A stretch of DNA of 64,000 nt from JABDMH01 sp965223215 (GCA_965223215.1 CBDCVZ010000010.1:2914001-2978000), one strand, 5' to 3'. Positions 28,144 to 37,831 are shown, counted from the stretch's first letter. Program-made: numbers and translations. The notes: generated from the sequence alone by a model not told the origin.

Positions 28144-29694
28144 CTATCGAATATTACTCCGGCCTATTTCTTTAAAATATTCGAGCTTTTCTTTCAGATG
28201 CTTCACTTTTGCTGGATGGGTACTGTATAGATTTATAGTCTCTCCTGGATCTGTGGCTAAATTATACAGTTGTCCTGGGGCAGCTGGATCTGTATCTTGC
28301 AGAGCATAGGCTCGCATACTCCAAGCACCTGCTCGCTCGTAATTATTTCCCCCAGATCCACGATGATCCAAGTATTTCCAATCGCCACTCCGAATGGATA
28401 GATCCAGTTTGATGGTTTGCTGCAGAAGATAATCACGCACAGGTTCATTACCTTGGGTACCTAGCCAGATTGGGAGCATACTAAATCCGTCTTCCGCAGC
28501 GGTAGAGGGCAATTTGAAACCTACCAGCTCGGCACAGGTCGGCATGATATCCGTCAGACTTAGAAGCTGGGTGCTGGTCGATCCCGGCTTAATTTTTCCT
28601 GGCCAGCGCACTATAAATGGCGTGCGATGACCCCCTTCCCATTGATCTCGCTTCACACCACGCCAGGGGTAAGCACCATCGTGGTGGTACGAATTGCGCA
28701 TATCAATGACTGAGATCACTTCTGGCCCATTATCACTGGCAAATATGACCAGCGTGTTTTCTGAGACTCCCAATTCGTCCAATTTGTCTAACAGCTTCCC
28801 TACGACATGATCCATTTCGAAAATAAAATCACCGTGCGGGCCAGCATTTGTCTTTCCTTGAAATGACCTGGCTGGAAAAGATGGCAAGTGTACTGCCTGC
28901 ATCGAATGAAATAAAAAAAATGGTTGTTCAGGACGATTACGAACGTGCTTTTCAAGAAATGATAGGCTCTTCTCTAAAAAAACCAAATCTACTTCTTCAT
29001 GATCGAAATTATCCGCTACCAAACCAGCTCTGCAGTCGACGCTATAAGCATGACTGGGTAGCTTGCTTTTATCTAATTTTTTCGTAGGTGGTACGGGTAT
29101 CCGATTATTCTCCACATAGGCATAGATCCAATCGGTGGTAGGGCAAGAAACGGTGCCAAAAAATTGATCGAACCCGCGATCAACCGGTCCATCGGGAATA
29201 ATCCGGGAATAATCCACTTTCCGTACTCCGTCCACCGAACCATCGGTAATCAAAGTGCCTGCAGAATCAAAAAAAGACATACCCACATGCCACTTCCCAA
29301 TGCAGGTGGTGGCATAGCCCTGGTTCTGCAACATTTGAGGGAGAGTTAGTCGGTTCGCCTCAATGAGGCATGGTCCCTGAACTCCGACAAATACACTCTT
29401 CATGCCCGTCCGAAAGGCCATGCGACCCGTCAGAATGCTATAGCGCGTGGGCGTACAAACTGTTGATGGACTATGGGCATCGGTGAAACGCATGCCTTCT
29501 CTAGCCAGTTGATCCAGATTTGGGGTCGGGATTTTCGAAGTTGGATTGTAGCAAGCCACATCACCGTAACCCAGGTCATCAGCTAGGATCAACAGGATAT
29601 TTGGTCGACTCCCAGCCTGTGCGGGTAAAGCAGTAGGTACCCAGCCAATCTGGATAGCCAGAAAAAATATCATCTGCAAAACATCGAATCTCAT
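28144..29694 (-). CDS. Secreted formylglycine-dependent sulfatase (arylsulfatase A-type, S1)
   Basis: ATG 29694 is chosen because it begins a signal peptide (MRFDVLQMIFFLAIQIG); the frame upstream to 29868 has no family similarity. Metal site RPNILLILADDLGYGD (Asp39, Asp40), maturation motif C-T-P-T-R at 80-84 with the Cys that an FGE enzyme converts to formylglycine, then GKWHVGM, VIFASDNGPE and RGVKRDQWEGGHRTPFI. All hallmark residues are present, so it is likely active once matured. S1 sulfatases remove sulfate from glycans; the substrate could be a sulfated marine polysaccharide, an inference supported only by the nearby GH95-type gene. Confidence 0.9.
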   Translation of the reverse strand: MRFDVLQMIFFLAIQIGWVPTALPAQAGSRPNILLILADDLGYGDVACYNPTSKIPTPNLDQLAREGMRFTDAHSPSTVCTPTRYSILTGRMAFRTGMKSVFVGVQGPCLIEANRLTLPQMLQNQGYATTCIGKWHVGMSFFDSAGTLITDGSVDGVRKVDYSRIIPDGPVDRGFDQFFGTVSCPTTDWIYAYVENNRIPVPPTKKLDKSKLPSHAYSVDCRAGLVADNFDHEEVDLVFLEKSLSFLEKHVRNRPEQPFFLFHSMQAVHLPSFPARSFQGKTNAGPHGDFIFEMDHVVGKLLDKLDELGVSENTLVIFASDNGPEVISVIDMRNSYHHDGAYPWRGVKRDQWEGGHRTPFIVRWPGKIKPGSTSTQLLSLTDIMPTCAELVGFKLPSTAAEDGFSMLPIWLGTQGNEPVRDYLLQQTIKLDLSIRSGDWKYLDHRGSGGNNYERAGAWSMRAYALQDTDPAAPGQLYNLATDPGETINLYSTHPAKVKHLKEKLEYFKEIGRSNIR

Positions 29695-30019
29695 AGCTAG
29701 GTCTGTTGAGTTTGCCCAAGGTTGAAAACTGCCTTGAAAATAGGAATTCTGCTCAGCGATCTGAAAGATCAAGTACGGGAATGTATCAGCATCTACTATG
29801 ATCTTAGGGTCAGACAAGGCGACTGGGCACAGGCAGGCCGATAGCCCGGCCGCGTGCTCTGCCGGCATGTGGTACTTGGCCAGGTCACGATGGGGCCGAG
29901 AGAGATTAGAAACGATTCCACAATTTTTGTAGATGGGCTTCCAACCAGAAGGGCCCGTGGCTGCACTAGAGATTTATTAAATTTGAAAGGTAAAAGACAG
30001 AGCATTTCCCAAATTAAAT
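29695..30019. other. 325-bp intergenic region between divergent genes
   Basis: Lies between the sulfatase (minus) and TPR (plus) genes and should contain both promoters. I saw no exact TTG/TAnnTTTG pair. Open frames across it are extensions of the sulfatase frame or shadows. Confidence 0.35.
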
Positions 30020-31804
30020 ATGCGTATCAGCCAAAAAACCAAAAGCATAACGATCGCGGTACTACCCTTTCAAGTAGTTGATCTGGACCAGCGGATCACA
30101 ACTTTTTTTCATGGATTTACCGAAGATCTCATTTCAAACTTCTCTAAGTTTATCGGCCTTTCCGTCATCTCGTCCTTTTCAACGCTACAAATCAAAGATG
30201 TTTATGATCAGACGGAAATTGAAAAATTGGGAGCCGATTATCTAATTTATGGAACGGTTCGTCCCCTACGAGAAAATCTTAGAATATCCATTCAACTCGT
30301 AAAGTCGGCCGATCAGAATCTTGTGTTTGCGGCACAACATGATCAAGCCATAAGTTCACTCTTGGAGGCTCAAGATGGAATTGTTCAACAAATTGTGAGT
30401 GTGCTCCAAGAAAAAATTAACTACAACCTTTTATCACATTCCTATCGTAAATCCGCCGTTGATCTAGCCGCCTATGAAAACTATCTCTTGGGCATGGATG
30501 TGCTGCGCAAGGGTACGGCGGAGAGTGATGTCAAAGCGAGGGAAATTTTTCATGCTGCTTTAAAAATCGATCCACAGTTTTCCCTGGCTTATACTGGATT
30601 GTCCTTGAGTTATTTCAATTTCTGGTCATGTCTTTTGTGGCATCGGTGGGATGATTCACATAAAGGAGCCCATAAATATGCCTTAAAGGCCATAGAAATT
30701 GATCCCAATGATTATACGGCCCTGGGTGTGTTGGGCAGAACTTATGCTTATTTGGAAGAATATGAAAAGGCCGAGCACTGTTTGAGGAAATCTCTTAGAA
30801 TGAATCCAAGCGACACCTCCCATTTGCTCAGGGTTGCATACTCACTGACGTATTTGGGTTATCCAAAAGAATCGGTGGAATTGTACGAGAAAGCCTTGCT
30901 CTTAAATCCCTTCCATGGAGATTCATACTATGCCTACGGTGCGAGTTTCTACCTGGAATCAGGGGATTTCGAAGCCAGTATTTCCCTGAGTAAAAAAGTG
31001 AATTTTGATGTTTGGATAGATTTTCCAGCTTGTGTTGCTGCCGCGTATTTTCAGGTGGGTGACGAGGGCAATATGTGGAAATGTTGGAAAGTGTATCTGG
31101 AGCAATTTCAAAAACACATTTATACTTCTGATAAACCGATGGAAGCTGAAGCCCTGACCTGGCTAAAAACCATTAACCCCTATCGAGGATTTAGCTACCT
31201 AGATCCCTTAATCGATCACATCAGATCTCAGAAGGGTATTGTCAGTAAAGCCAAAGCTCTACCGCCTGAGCCCACATTGCCAGCCCAATTTCGGCAAAGT
31301 GGAGATGTCTGGAATTTGAGATACCAAAATAAGTCTCTAATCCTCAAGGATGCCAAAGGGTTTCACGACATACATAGACTGATGGCTGAACCTTCGAAAG
31401 AAATTCATTGCTTGGAGTTGATGAATGCCGCTGTCGAGGAAGCAAGCCCAACCTTTGCTTTAGATGAAAAAGCCAAGAGAGAATACCAAAACCGTATTCA
31501 GACGTTGCAGGAAGAAATTCAAGAAGCAGAGGATCTTCAACATCTGGAAACGGTAGGCAAGTTGCGAGAAGAATATGATTCGATTTTGTCACAACTCTCC
31601 AATTCACTTGGATTATCGGGTAAGTCACGCAAGGTGGGTTCAACCACCGAGAAGGCGCGTTCAGCAGTAACCTGGCGAATCAGAAGCACCATAAAAAAAA
31701 TAAAAGAACAACATCCTGCCCTGGCCACCCATCTTTCCAAATCCATTAAGACCGGCACCTTCTGCGCCTATCTTCCTGAAAACCAGATACTTTGGGACCT
31801 GTAA
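30020..31804 (+). CDS. TolB-like N-terminal / TPR protein with coiled-coil C-terminal domain
   Basis: The 594-residue soluble protein begins with the TolB-like/FlgO-type segment IAVLPFQVVDLDQRITTFFHGF ... GADYLIYGTVRP (10-110), normally found after a DNA-binding or cyclase domain in signalling ATPase/TPR proteins. TPR repeats span ~150-350 (ALKIDPQFSLAYTGLSLSY, AIEIDPNDYTALGVLGRTYA, SLRMNPSDTSHLLRVAYSL). The C-terminal ~170 residues (DVWNLRYQNKSLILKDAKGF, IHCLEL, long coiled coil, AVTWRIRSTIKKIKEQHPAL) match the tail of such regulators. There is no wHTH or cyclase at the N-terminus, so it is a stripped version. Likely role: protein-protein scaffolding in regulation; partner unknown. Confidence 0.7.
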   Translation: MRISQKTKSITIAVLPFQVVDLDQRITTFFHGFTEDLISNFSKFIGLSVISSFSTLQIKDVYDQTEIEKLGADYLIYGTVRPLRENLRISIQLVKSADQNLVFAAQHDQAISSLLEAQDGIVQQIVSVLQEKINYNLLSHSYRKSAVDLAAYENYLLGMDVLRKGTAESDVKAREIFHAALKIDPQFSLAYTGLSLSYFNFWSCLLWHRWDDSHKGAHKYALKAIEIDPNDYTALGVLGRTYAYLEEYEKAEHCLRKSLRMNPSDTSHLLRVAYSLTYLGYPKESVELYEKALLLNPFHGDSYYAYGASFYLESGDFEASISLSKKVNFDVWIDFPACVAAAYFQVGDEGNMWKCWKVYLEQFQKHIYTSDKPMEAEALTWLKTINPYRGFSYLDPLIDHIRSQKGIVSKAKALPPEPTLPAQFRQSGDVWNLRYQNKSLILKDAKGFHDIHRLMAEPSKEIHCLELMNAAVEEASPTFALDEKAKREYQNRIQTLQEEIQEAEDLQHLETVGKLREEYDSILSQLSNSLGLSGKSRKVGSTTEKARSAVTWRIRSTIKKIKEQHPALATHLSKSIKTGTFCAYLPENQILWDL

Positions 31805-31910
31805 GGTGACCATTTCGGCTATTTGATTTTTGAACTTACATCGTGAGGCATCGACTTACGCCTTAGAGATTGAGTGTACTTATTATCAAATTCAAAAAAA
31901 AAAATCAAAT

Positions 31911-32663
31911 ATGCCGACTCCACTAGAAATCCTATTAGATCCCATTTCTCTAATGGCCTTATCCATGTATTTTGGACTGATGGCATGGGAAGCATTATTT
32001 CCTGCCCGGCAGCTGCCTGCAGTCAAGCATTGGAAAATCAGAGGGCTGATATCCTTTGTGGTTTATTTTTTCCTTTCTTCCTATTTACCCTTATTTACTG
32101 ATCCTTTTTTATCGCAATACCAATTTTTCGATTTAACAAGCCTGGGAAATATTGGTGGTGGCATTCTTGCCATTGTGGTATATGAATTCGGGGTATATGT
32201 CTGGCACCGGGCCATGCATAAATCGAGAGTCCTTTGGCGTGTGTTTCACCAAATGCACCACAGTGCCGAGCGGATGGACACTTTTGGCACCTTCTATTTT
32301 AGCATTTTCGACATGATCGGATTTACCTTCCTCGGCAGTATCTGCCTGGCCCTTTTAATTGGTGTAACACCCCAGGCGGTGACCGTTATGTTACTCGGCA
32401 CGACTTTCCTGGGAATTTTCCAACACACCAATATCAAAACACCCCGATGGTTGGGATACATCATTCAGCGACCAGAGAGTCATACGTTGCACCATGCAAG
32501 GGGTATTCACAAGCATAATTATTCTGACCTACCCATTTTTGACATGCTATTTGGAACTTTCGAAAATCCGAAGAATTACGAGCATGAAACTGGATTCTAT
32601 GACGGTGCCTCGGCTAAAGTGTTAGAAATGCTAACCTTCCAGGACATTAACAAAACCATCTAA
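31911..32663 (+). CDS. Fatty acid hydroxylase / sterol desaturase superfamily membrane protein
   Basis: ATG 31911 (MPTPLEILLDPISLMALSMY) is chosen; the upstream part of the frame is lysine/asparagine-rich and not family-like. Transmembrane segments occupy ~15-35, ~47-70, ~85-105 and ~160-185. The di-iron histidine clusters are all there: HRAMH, HQMHH and HTLHH with an extra HKHNYSD. Family enzymes hydroxylate or desaturate lipids in the membrane using O2. Downstream, a methyltransferase gene starts after only 10 bases, so they share a transcript. Substrate unknown. Confidence 0.85.
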   Translation: MPTPLEILLDPISLMALSMYFGLMAWEALFPARQLPAVKHWKIRGLISFVVYFFLSSYLPLFTDPFLSQYQFFDLTSLGNIGGGILAIVVYEFGVYVWHRAMHKSRVLWRVFHQMHHSAERMDTFGTFYFSIFDMIGFTFLGSICLALLIGVTPQAVTVMLLGTTFLGIFQHTNIKTPRWLGYIIQRPESHTLHHARGIHKHNYSDLPIFDMLFGTFENPKNYEHETGFYDGASAKVLEMLTFQDINKTI

Positions 32664-32673
32664 ATCTAACAGC

Positions 32674-33606
32674 ATGACATCCATATGGAATAAACTGAAA
32701 AGCCGCACATTCCTTACGGACGGTGGCTTAGAAACAGATTTAATCTTTAACAAGGGAATCGATCTTCCTCATTTTGCGGCCTTTCCACTTATCGAAGATC
32801 CGCTGCAATCGAGTGCACTTGATGAGTACTATTGCGATTACTTAGAATTGGCCAAAGCCAAGAATACTGGTTTTATCCTAGAGAGTCCGACTTGGCGGGC
32901 CAACTCGGAGTGGGGGTACACATTGGGCTATTCAGACCAGGAATTATTCCGAGCAAATCAACATGCCATCGAGCATCTTCAAAAACTAAAAGTAGGGTAC
33001 CAAGATGAGATCGCTGACATCTTAATTAGTGGATGTATCGGTCCGAGGGGGGATGGCTACATGGCCAATGGCGCCATGACTCCCGGTGAGGCAGCTGCCT
33101 ATCATCATTTGCAGATCGAAGCTTTCAACCAGAGTGGAGCCGATTTTATCTCCGCCCTTACCATGACTAATATCGATGAAGCGATGGGTATCAGTGAAGG
33201 TGCTAAAGCACTCGGGATTCCGGTTACGATTTCGTTTACGGTAGAAACGGATGGAAACTTGCCTAGCGGAGAAAGTATTGCCGAAGCGATTTCCAGTATT
33301 GACGCCCAGACCGACCGCTATCCTATGTACTATATGATTAATTGTGCACATCCCTCGCATTTCGCCAATCAACTGACCGATAACCATGATTGGAATCAAA
33401 GAATTCATGGCATTCGTGCCAACGCTTCATACAAAAGCCACGCTGAATTAGATGCCTCGGTAGAACTCGACAAAGGCGACAAAGCAGATCTGGGGAAATG
33501 GTACCATACTTTGGGCAAGTATTTGCCCAGTCTGCAGGTTTACGGTGGATGCTGCGGAACGGATGTATCTCATATTGAATCCATCTATCAGCACATTTTC
33601 GATTAG
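32674..33606 (+). CDS. Homocysteine S-methyltransferase family protein
   Basis: The 310-residue protein has the HMT/betaine-homocysteine methyltransferase barrel: LTDGGLETDLIF near the start, then LESPTWRANSEWG, ISGCIGPRGDGYM, and zinc-site cysteines in MINCAHPSHF and GGCCGTD (Cys293-Cys294). All three Zn cysteines are present. The family transfers methyl groups (from S-methylmethionine, betaine or similar) to homocysteine; the donor cannot be read here. It directly follows the fatty acid hydroxylase-like gene; that pairing has no obvious metabolic logic. Confidence 0.85.
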   Translation: MTSIWNKLKSRTFLTDGGLETDLIFNKGIDLPHFAAFPLIEDPLQSSALDEYYCDYLELAKAKNTGFILESPTWRANSEWGYTLGYSDQELFRANQHAIEHLQKLKVGYQDEIADILISGCIGPRGDGYMANGAMTPGEAAAYHHLQIEAFNQSGADFISALTMTNIDEAMGISEGAKALGIPVTISFTVETDGNLPSGESIAEAISSIDAQTDRYPMYYMINCAHPSHFANQLTDNHDWNQRIHGIRANASYKSHAELDASVELDKGDKADLGKWYHTLGKYLPSLQVYGGCCGTDVSHIESIYQHIFD

Positions 33607-33783
33607 CATCAGATGCAGCTCGATTTCCTTTCGCGCGATGTCCCTGGTGAAGGCTGAGCAGAATTTTTCCGAATGCATCGACAGGGGTGCAAGGCAGGAA
33701 ATTATTGGAAAAATACTAATATCATGGATCAAATGAAGATTTAGAGGTGCAAGCACACCTTTCATCCATCAAATGATCCAGAC

Positions 33784-35019
33784 GTGAATAAAAAAAATAA
33801 GTCAAATCGCGAGGTGTCATCCGACCGGCGTTCCTTCCTTAAGAAAGGTGGAGTCGCTGCCTTAGGAATCTCCCTGCCGCTGCCAAAACAGTTTGCATTT
33901 GATGCGCCACCAAAGAAACTTCGCATCGGGATTGTAGGTGGTCGATTCGGCTGTTCTTTCCAATTTCATGAGCATCCTGAATGCGTGGTCGAGGCGGTGA
34001 GCGACCTCCGTCCAGAACGACGAGATCGGCTGATGAAAACTTATCGATGTTCGAAATCATATGCCTCACTAGATGAATTGGTCAAAGACAAAAGCATCGA
34101 TGCGGTGGGTCTTTTCACGGAAGGGCCCAACCATGTAAAGCATGCACTACGATGTCTATCCCACGGCAAACATGTGCTTTGTGCAGTACCGGCAGTTTGG
34201 GGTTCCGTAGAGGAGGGCTACGCTTTACTGGAGGCTGTGAAACGGTCCGGTTTGACGTATATGATGGCGGAAACCAGTTACTATCAACAATCGACCATTT
34301 CAGCCAGGAAATTCTATCAAGCGGGTAAATTTGGTGACCTTTATTATTGCGAGTCCGAATATCAACACGATGGACTGGAAGAACTGTATTTCGAAAATGG
34401 AAAACGGACCTGGCGACATGGTGTAGCGCCGATGCATTACCCAACCCATTGTACTGCACATCTAATCGGGGTTACCGGCGAGCGACTTACGCAAGTCACT
34501 TGTCACGGTTGGGGAGACGATGACCCCATTTTAAAGGACAATGTGTATGGTAATCCGTTTTGGAATGAATCTGCCATGTTCACCACCAATCAAGGGAAAG
34601 CTTTTCGAGTGAACGTCTGGTGGAAGGGGGCCCATATGGGGTGCGAACGGGCACAATGGATCGGCAGTGAAATGAGCTTCTATACCGACAATCGTTTGGG
34701 GATGGATGCCACACTGGTTGAGAAAACGGAGGTGCTGGGATCTGATGACGCGGGCTTTATGCGATCGGAAGCGAAGGTGACTCCTTATGAACAACCTGAA
34801 TGGTGGGCTACTGAATTGTTGCCGAAACCCTTGCGGCATCATAGTGGTCATCATGGGTCCCACACCTTCATCACGCATGAATTCGTAGATGCCTGCCTTA
34901 AGGCGAGAAAGCCTTCGGTTGATATTTTCGAAGCCCTGGCCTATACCATTCCCGGGGTGGTGGCACATCAATCGGCCCTGCAGGGAGGCACCTCCTTGGC
35001 CATTCCGCAGTTTGATTGA
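33784..35019 (+). CDS. Gfo/Idh/MocA-family oxidoreductase with Tat-type signal
   Basis: The start is GTG at 33784, giving 411 residues. The N-terminus SSDRRSFLKKGGVAALGISL is a twin-arginine signal, so the folded protein is exported with its nucleotide. The Rossmann motif IGIVGGRFG, then GLFTEGPNHVKHALRCL and GKHVLCAVP, are family markers (NAD(P)-binding and EKP-like loop, here CAVP rather than EKP). Periplasmic Gfo/Idh members in Bacteroidota act on sugars or inositols or as glycosidases using bound NAD. The normal Lys of the EKP motif is absent (AVP), so the chemistry may differ. This is the last ordinary gene before the cassette array. Confidence 0.8.
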   Translation: MNKKNKSNREVSSDRRSFLKKGGVAALGISLPLPKQFAFDAPPKKLRIGIVGGRFGCSFQFHEHPECVVEAVSDLRPERRDRLMKTYRCSKSYASLDELVKDKSIDAVGLFTEGPNHVKHALRCLSHGKHVLCAVPAVWGSVEEGYALLEAVKRSGLTYMMAETSYYQQSTISARKFYQAGKFGDLYYCESEYQHDGLEELYFENGKRTWRHGVAPMHYPTHCTAHLIGVTGERLTQVTCHGWGDDDPILKDNVYGNPFWNESAMFTTNQGKAFRVNVWWKGAHMGCERAQWIGSEMSFYTDNRLGMDATLVEKTEVLGSDDAGFMRSEAKVTPYEQPEWWATELLPKPLRHHSGHHGSHTFITHEFVDACLKARKPSVDIFEALAYTIPGVVAHQSALQGGTSLAIPQFD

Positions 35020-35444
35020 CGTTTGCTCTGATCCATGTGGTCAGAAAGGTGCTACCACCGTTAAGGCAAGGTAACCACGAACCAGAACACCTTCCATGCC
35101 CAGACCATCAGGTACCACAGCGACCTATTTGTTAAGGGCCAGACCGCCCTTGAGATGCTTCACCCATTCCGGGGTGGTACATGCCAATTATTGTCTAATT
35201 GACCCTGTAATGAGCAGATGTCTCACCGAACCTGCGTTCTTATCTTAAAGGGTATCAGGTGCCATCCTCTTCCCTCGTGTGTCCCAATCGATGCTATCCG
35301 ATAAAATCGGCTAGCCCATCATTCGATAGCCTTGAGATGCCAACAAGGCTTCTCCGACGTAAAATTCCTAACTTGATAACAAAATCAGCTAGGTGGAAAG
35401 AAAAAAGGGAAGGAATGATATTAGATGGTGGCTGATATTAAATA
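35020..35444. other. Gap at the left edge of the cassette array
   Basis: This 425-bp stretch leads up to the first cassette core. It holds no supported gene, no integrase fragment and no attC-like inverted repeat that I can see. It is where an attI site or a former attC would be expected; TAAATA directly precedes the first GTTAGC. A promoter for the first cassette was not recognised. Confidence 0.4.
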
Positions 35445-35461
35445 GTTAGCAGCAATAAAAT

Positions 35462-36250
35462 ATGAAGTTCCTATTAATAATATCTTGTCTTGTAATTAAT
35501 TTCCAGGTTTTTGGACAGAAAAGGATATTGAAGAGGGCGAAGCAGGCACAGGAATTCTACGAGAAAGGGGATAAGGAAGAGGCGGTGAAGATTTATGAGG
35601 ATTTGGCGAACAGATATCCGAAAACAGAACAATATGGAAAGAATCTTTTCAATACTGCTAAGATCTATGATGAGTTAGACAGGGATTCACTGGCGATATT
35701 ATTCTATTCTAGGATTCTTGATGCAGACTTGGAAGACGCAGAAGAGGATAATACTAGGGGGATCTTTGAAACACATGCAAACTATAAACACTACTCGGCT
35801 GTAAATTTAGGGGCAATTGAGTACAACAATCAGGAATTTGAGAAAGCCTTGAACTACTACAAGTTGGCAAGAACCAAATACCGCTATTTTAACTATTCTG
35901 GAACAGACATTAAAAACAATAGCATGGGACTAGCATCAAGAATCTCTGATTGCTACCTAGAACTTGATAGTATTGAAAGCGCCTTAGTATCTCTATTACC
36001 TCATGGACTAACAACTTCACCCAATCCAAAGAACTATATAGCTGATATAATCCTAAGATTAGTAGAGCAGTATTCGAACAGACAGAAATTTAGAGACGAT
36101 CTATTTAAGGCAATAGAGAAGTCGGAACAAATCGAGGGAGGACTTGAATTAGAAATGTACAGTCGACAAATTAGAATATATCCGTACATGAGGCCTACCA
36201 TATCGAAGGATGATTTAAGGAAATCGATGTTGATTGCGAAACTGAAGTAA
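35462..36250 (+). CDS. Cassette 1: exported TPR-like protein
   Basis: The 262-residue protein has a signal peptide (MKFLLIISCLVINFQVFG) followed by helical repeats of TPR type (AQEFYEKGDKEEAVKIYEDL, YGKNLFNTAKIYDELD, GAIEYNNQEFEKALNYYK). The rest is helical without a known domain. The start lies 17 bases after the cassette core GTTAGCAGC and the stop only 2 bases before the matching GCTGCTAAC, the tight packing typical of cassettes. Function unknown; TPRs imply protein binding in the periplasm. More AT-rich than the genes before 35 kb. Confidence 0.75.
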   Translation: MKFLLIISCLVINFQVFGQKRILKRAKQAQEFYEKGDKEEAVKIYEDLANRYPKTEQYGKNLFNTAKIYDELDRDSLAILFYSRILDADLEDAEEDNTRGIFETHANYKHYSAVNLGAIEYNNQEFEKALNYYKLARTKYRYFNYSGTDIKNNSMGLASRISDCYLELDSIESALVSLLPHGLTTSPNPKNYIADIILRLVEQYSNRQKFRDDLFKAIEKSEQIEGGLELEMYSRQIRIYPYMRPTISKDDLRKSMLIAKLK

Positions 36251-36251
36251 A

Positions 36252-36402
36252 GCTGCTAACAGGCCACTAAGACGTCATATTGGCTAACGCAAATCAGAAC
36301 TGGAATAATCGTATTAAGTTTGTTAAATTGAGAGTGATAGCAAGAAAGTAAACTGCTTTGGATTGCTAGCCAATACAGACGCTTGTGGCCGGACCGTTAT
36401 AT
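36252..36402 (+). repeat. attC-1
   Basis: The outer core GCTGCTAAC (36252-36260) pairs back to the cassette 1 start. Inner arms GGCCAC...ATTGGCTA and TAGCCAAT...GTGGCC form a ~24-bp imperfect stem. The right core CCGTTATAT opens cassette 2. The interior closely resembles attC-8, including AACTGGA and TTGTTAAATTG. Confidence 0.82.
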
Positions 36403-36491
36403 GGCATCAAAAAATAGAAAATGAGTACAAGTAATCATAGTGTGACGGCCCCCTAGATAATCGGACAGATCTACAAAAAATTTTTGTAGTT

Positions 36492-36824
36492 ATGGACATG
36501 AAAATCACAGAAAAGGGGACCAAGAAGTTCACTAGGCAGGAGAAGTTAAAGATCCTTAAAGAAGCAAAGGAGAAAGGCGTGGGAGTGACACTAAACAAAT
36601 ATGGTGTGTACCAAGCGACCTATTATTATTGGAAGAAGAAATTTGTGATATATGGAGAGGAAGGTTTAGGCCATAGTAAACAGAAGGATTTGGAGAAGAA
36701 GCTCAAGCAGCTGGAGCAAGAGAATAAAAAGCTAAAAGAGCTGTTGGGTAAAAAGGAGCTTGAAAGTGAGCTCAAGGATGAAATGCTAAAAAAAAAGTAT
36801 CCCGAGCTGAGAAAGAAGGGCTAG
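36492..36824 (+). CDS. IS3-type transposase OrfA (HTH and leucine-zipper protein)
   Basis: The 110-residue basic protein has an N-terminal helix-turn-helix (TRQEKLKILKEAKEKG, LNKYGVYQATYYYWKKKF) followed by a heptad-rich coiled coil (LEKKLKQLEQENKKLKELL). This is the usual layout of IS3 OrfA: it binds the IS ends and supplies the N-terminus of a fused OrfAB transposase. Its TAG (36822-36824) overlaps the GTG of OrfB by one base. Such overlaps allow coupling or -1 frameshifting; a slippery A-run (AAAAAAAAAG) lies ~30 bases upstream of the stop. Confidence 0.85.
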   Translation: MDMKITEKGTKKFTRQEKLKILKEAKEKGVGVTLNKYGVYQATYYYWKKKFVIYGEEGLGHSKQKDLEKKLKQLEQENKKLKELLGKKELESELKDEMLKKKYPELRKKG

Positions 36825-37831
36825 TGGTTGAGTATATGGGTAAAGGAATGAGAAGGGATGATTGCTTGTCAATAGTTGGGTTGACAAAGCACCAATTGTA
36901 CTATTGCCAAAAGGGTACTAGGCCAGGAAGGCAACCTACAAGTACGACGATTCGGCGTGATCCAGCTACTGGAGATTATTACGAAATTGACAATGTACAG
37001 GTAGTGGATAAAATCGTGGAGATTAAACTGGACCCAGATCATACGAACTGGTATCGCATGATTACAGTCAATCTGGCGATAATGGGCTATTACATTAACC
37101 ACAAAAAAGTTTACCGACTCATGCAATCATACGTACTACTGGAGCCACCTAGAAAAGCCAAAGGCAGAAACTTTGTCAAGTATCGACGAGCAATACCAGA
37201 AGGCCCGTTGCGAATATTGGAAGTGGACATTAAATATGTTTGGATCTATGGGACCAGAAGACATGCCAAGATACTGACCATTGTGGATACCTTTACCCGA
37301 TATGCCCTCTATTGGACGGTTGGCTATTCGGTAAAAAGTACCCAGGTTAAGGAGTCCTTTGAATATGTGATCGCCGAGTATTTGCAACCGGCAGACCTAT
37401 TGAACCTTCAAGTGGAAGTGGAGTTGAGGAATGACAATGAGAAAGTTTTCGCGGCCAAAATGATCCAGGACTTTTTCAAAAAGAATCATATCACACAACT
37501 CTTTACTCATCCTTATACACCGGAAGAGAATGGACACATTGAGGGTTTTCATAGTATTATTTCCAAGTCACTACAGCACGATAAGTTCACCAGTATTGAG
37601 GCTCTGGAAAGAAGACTTGAAAGATTCTATCTCCGATATAATAATGATAGAACTCATAGTGCAACCAAAGGTGTGCCACCAGCAAAATTCTGGGCATTGC
37701 ATGAGATGCAACAGATAGAAATGGAGATAACTGAAAAAAACAAAATACGATTCAAATTAAATGTACCGTATCAAGACATTCTAACCTTACAGAACATTGA
37801 TAAATATGAATATCGAGGATTAAGAGCTTGA
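36824..37831 (+). CDS. IS3-type transposase OrfB (DDE integrase core)
   Basis: The 335-residue protein has a helical N-terminal region (GKGMRRDDCLSIVGLTKHQL, an HTH_21-like segment), then an rve-type catalytic core: first Asp in ILEVDIKYVWIYG, second in VELRNDNEKVF, and Glu in YTPEENGHIEGFHSII. The tail RRLERFYLRYNNDRTHSATKG is typical of IS3/IS481-like enzymes. The three acidic residues are intact, so the element should be capable of transposition. The start is GTG overlapping the OrfA stop. Confidence 0.88.
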   Translation: MVEYMGKGMRRDDCLSIVGLTKHQLYYCQKGTRPGRQPTSTTIRRDPATGDYYEIDNVQVVDKIVEIKLDPDHTNWYRMITVNLAIMGYYINHKKVYRLMQSYVLLEPPRKAKGRNFVKYRRAIPEGPLRILEVDIKYVWIYGTRRHAKILTIVDTFTRYALYWTVGYSVKSTQVKESFEYVIAEYLQPADLLNLQVEVELRNDNEKVFAAKMIQDFFKKNHITQLFTHPYTPEENGHIEGFHSIISKSLQHDKFTSIEALERRLERFYLRYNNDRTHSATKGVPPAKFWALHEMQQIEMEITEKNKIRFKLNVPYQDILTLQNIDKYEYRGLRA

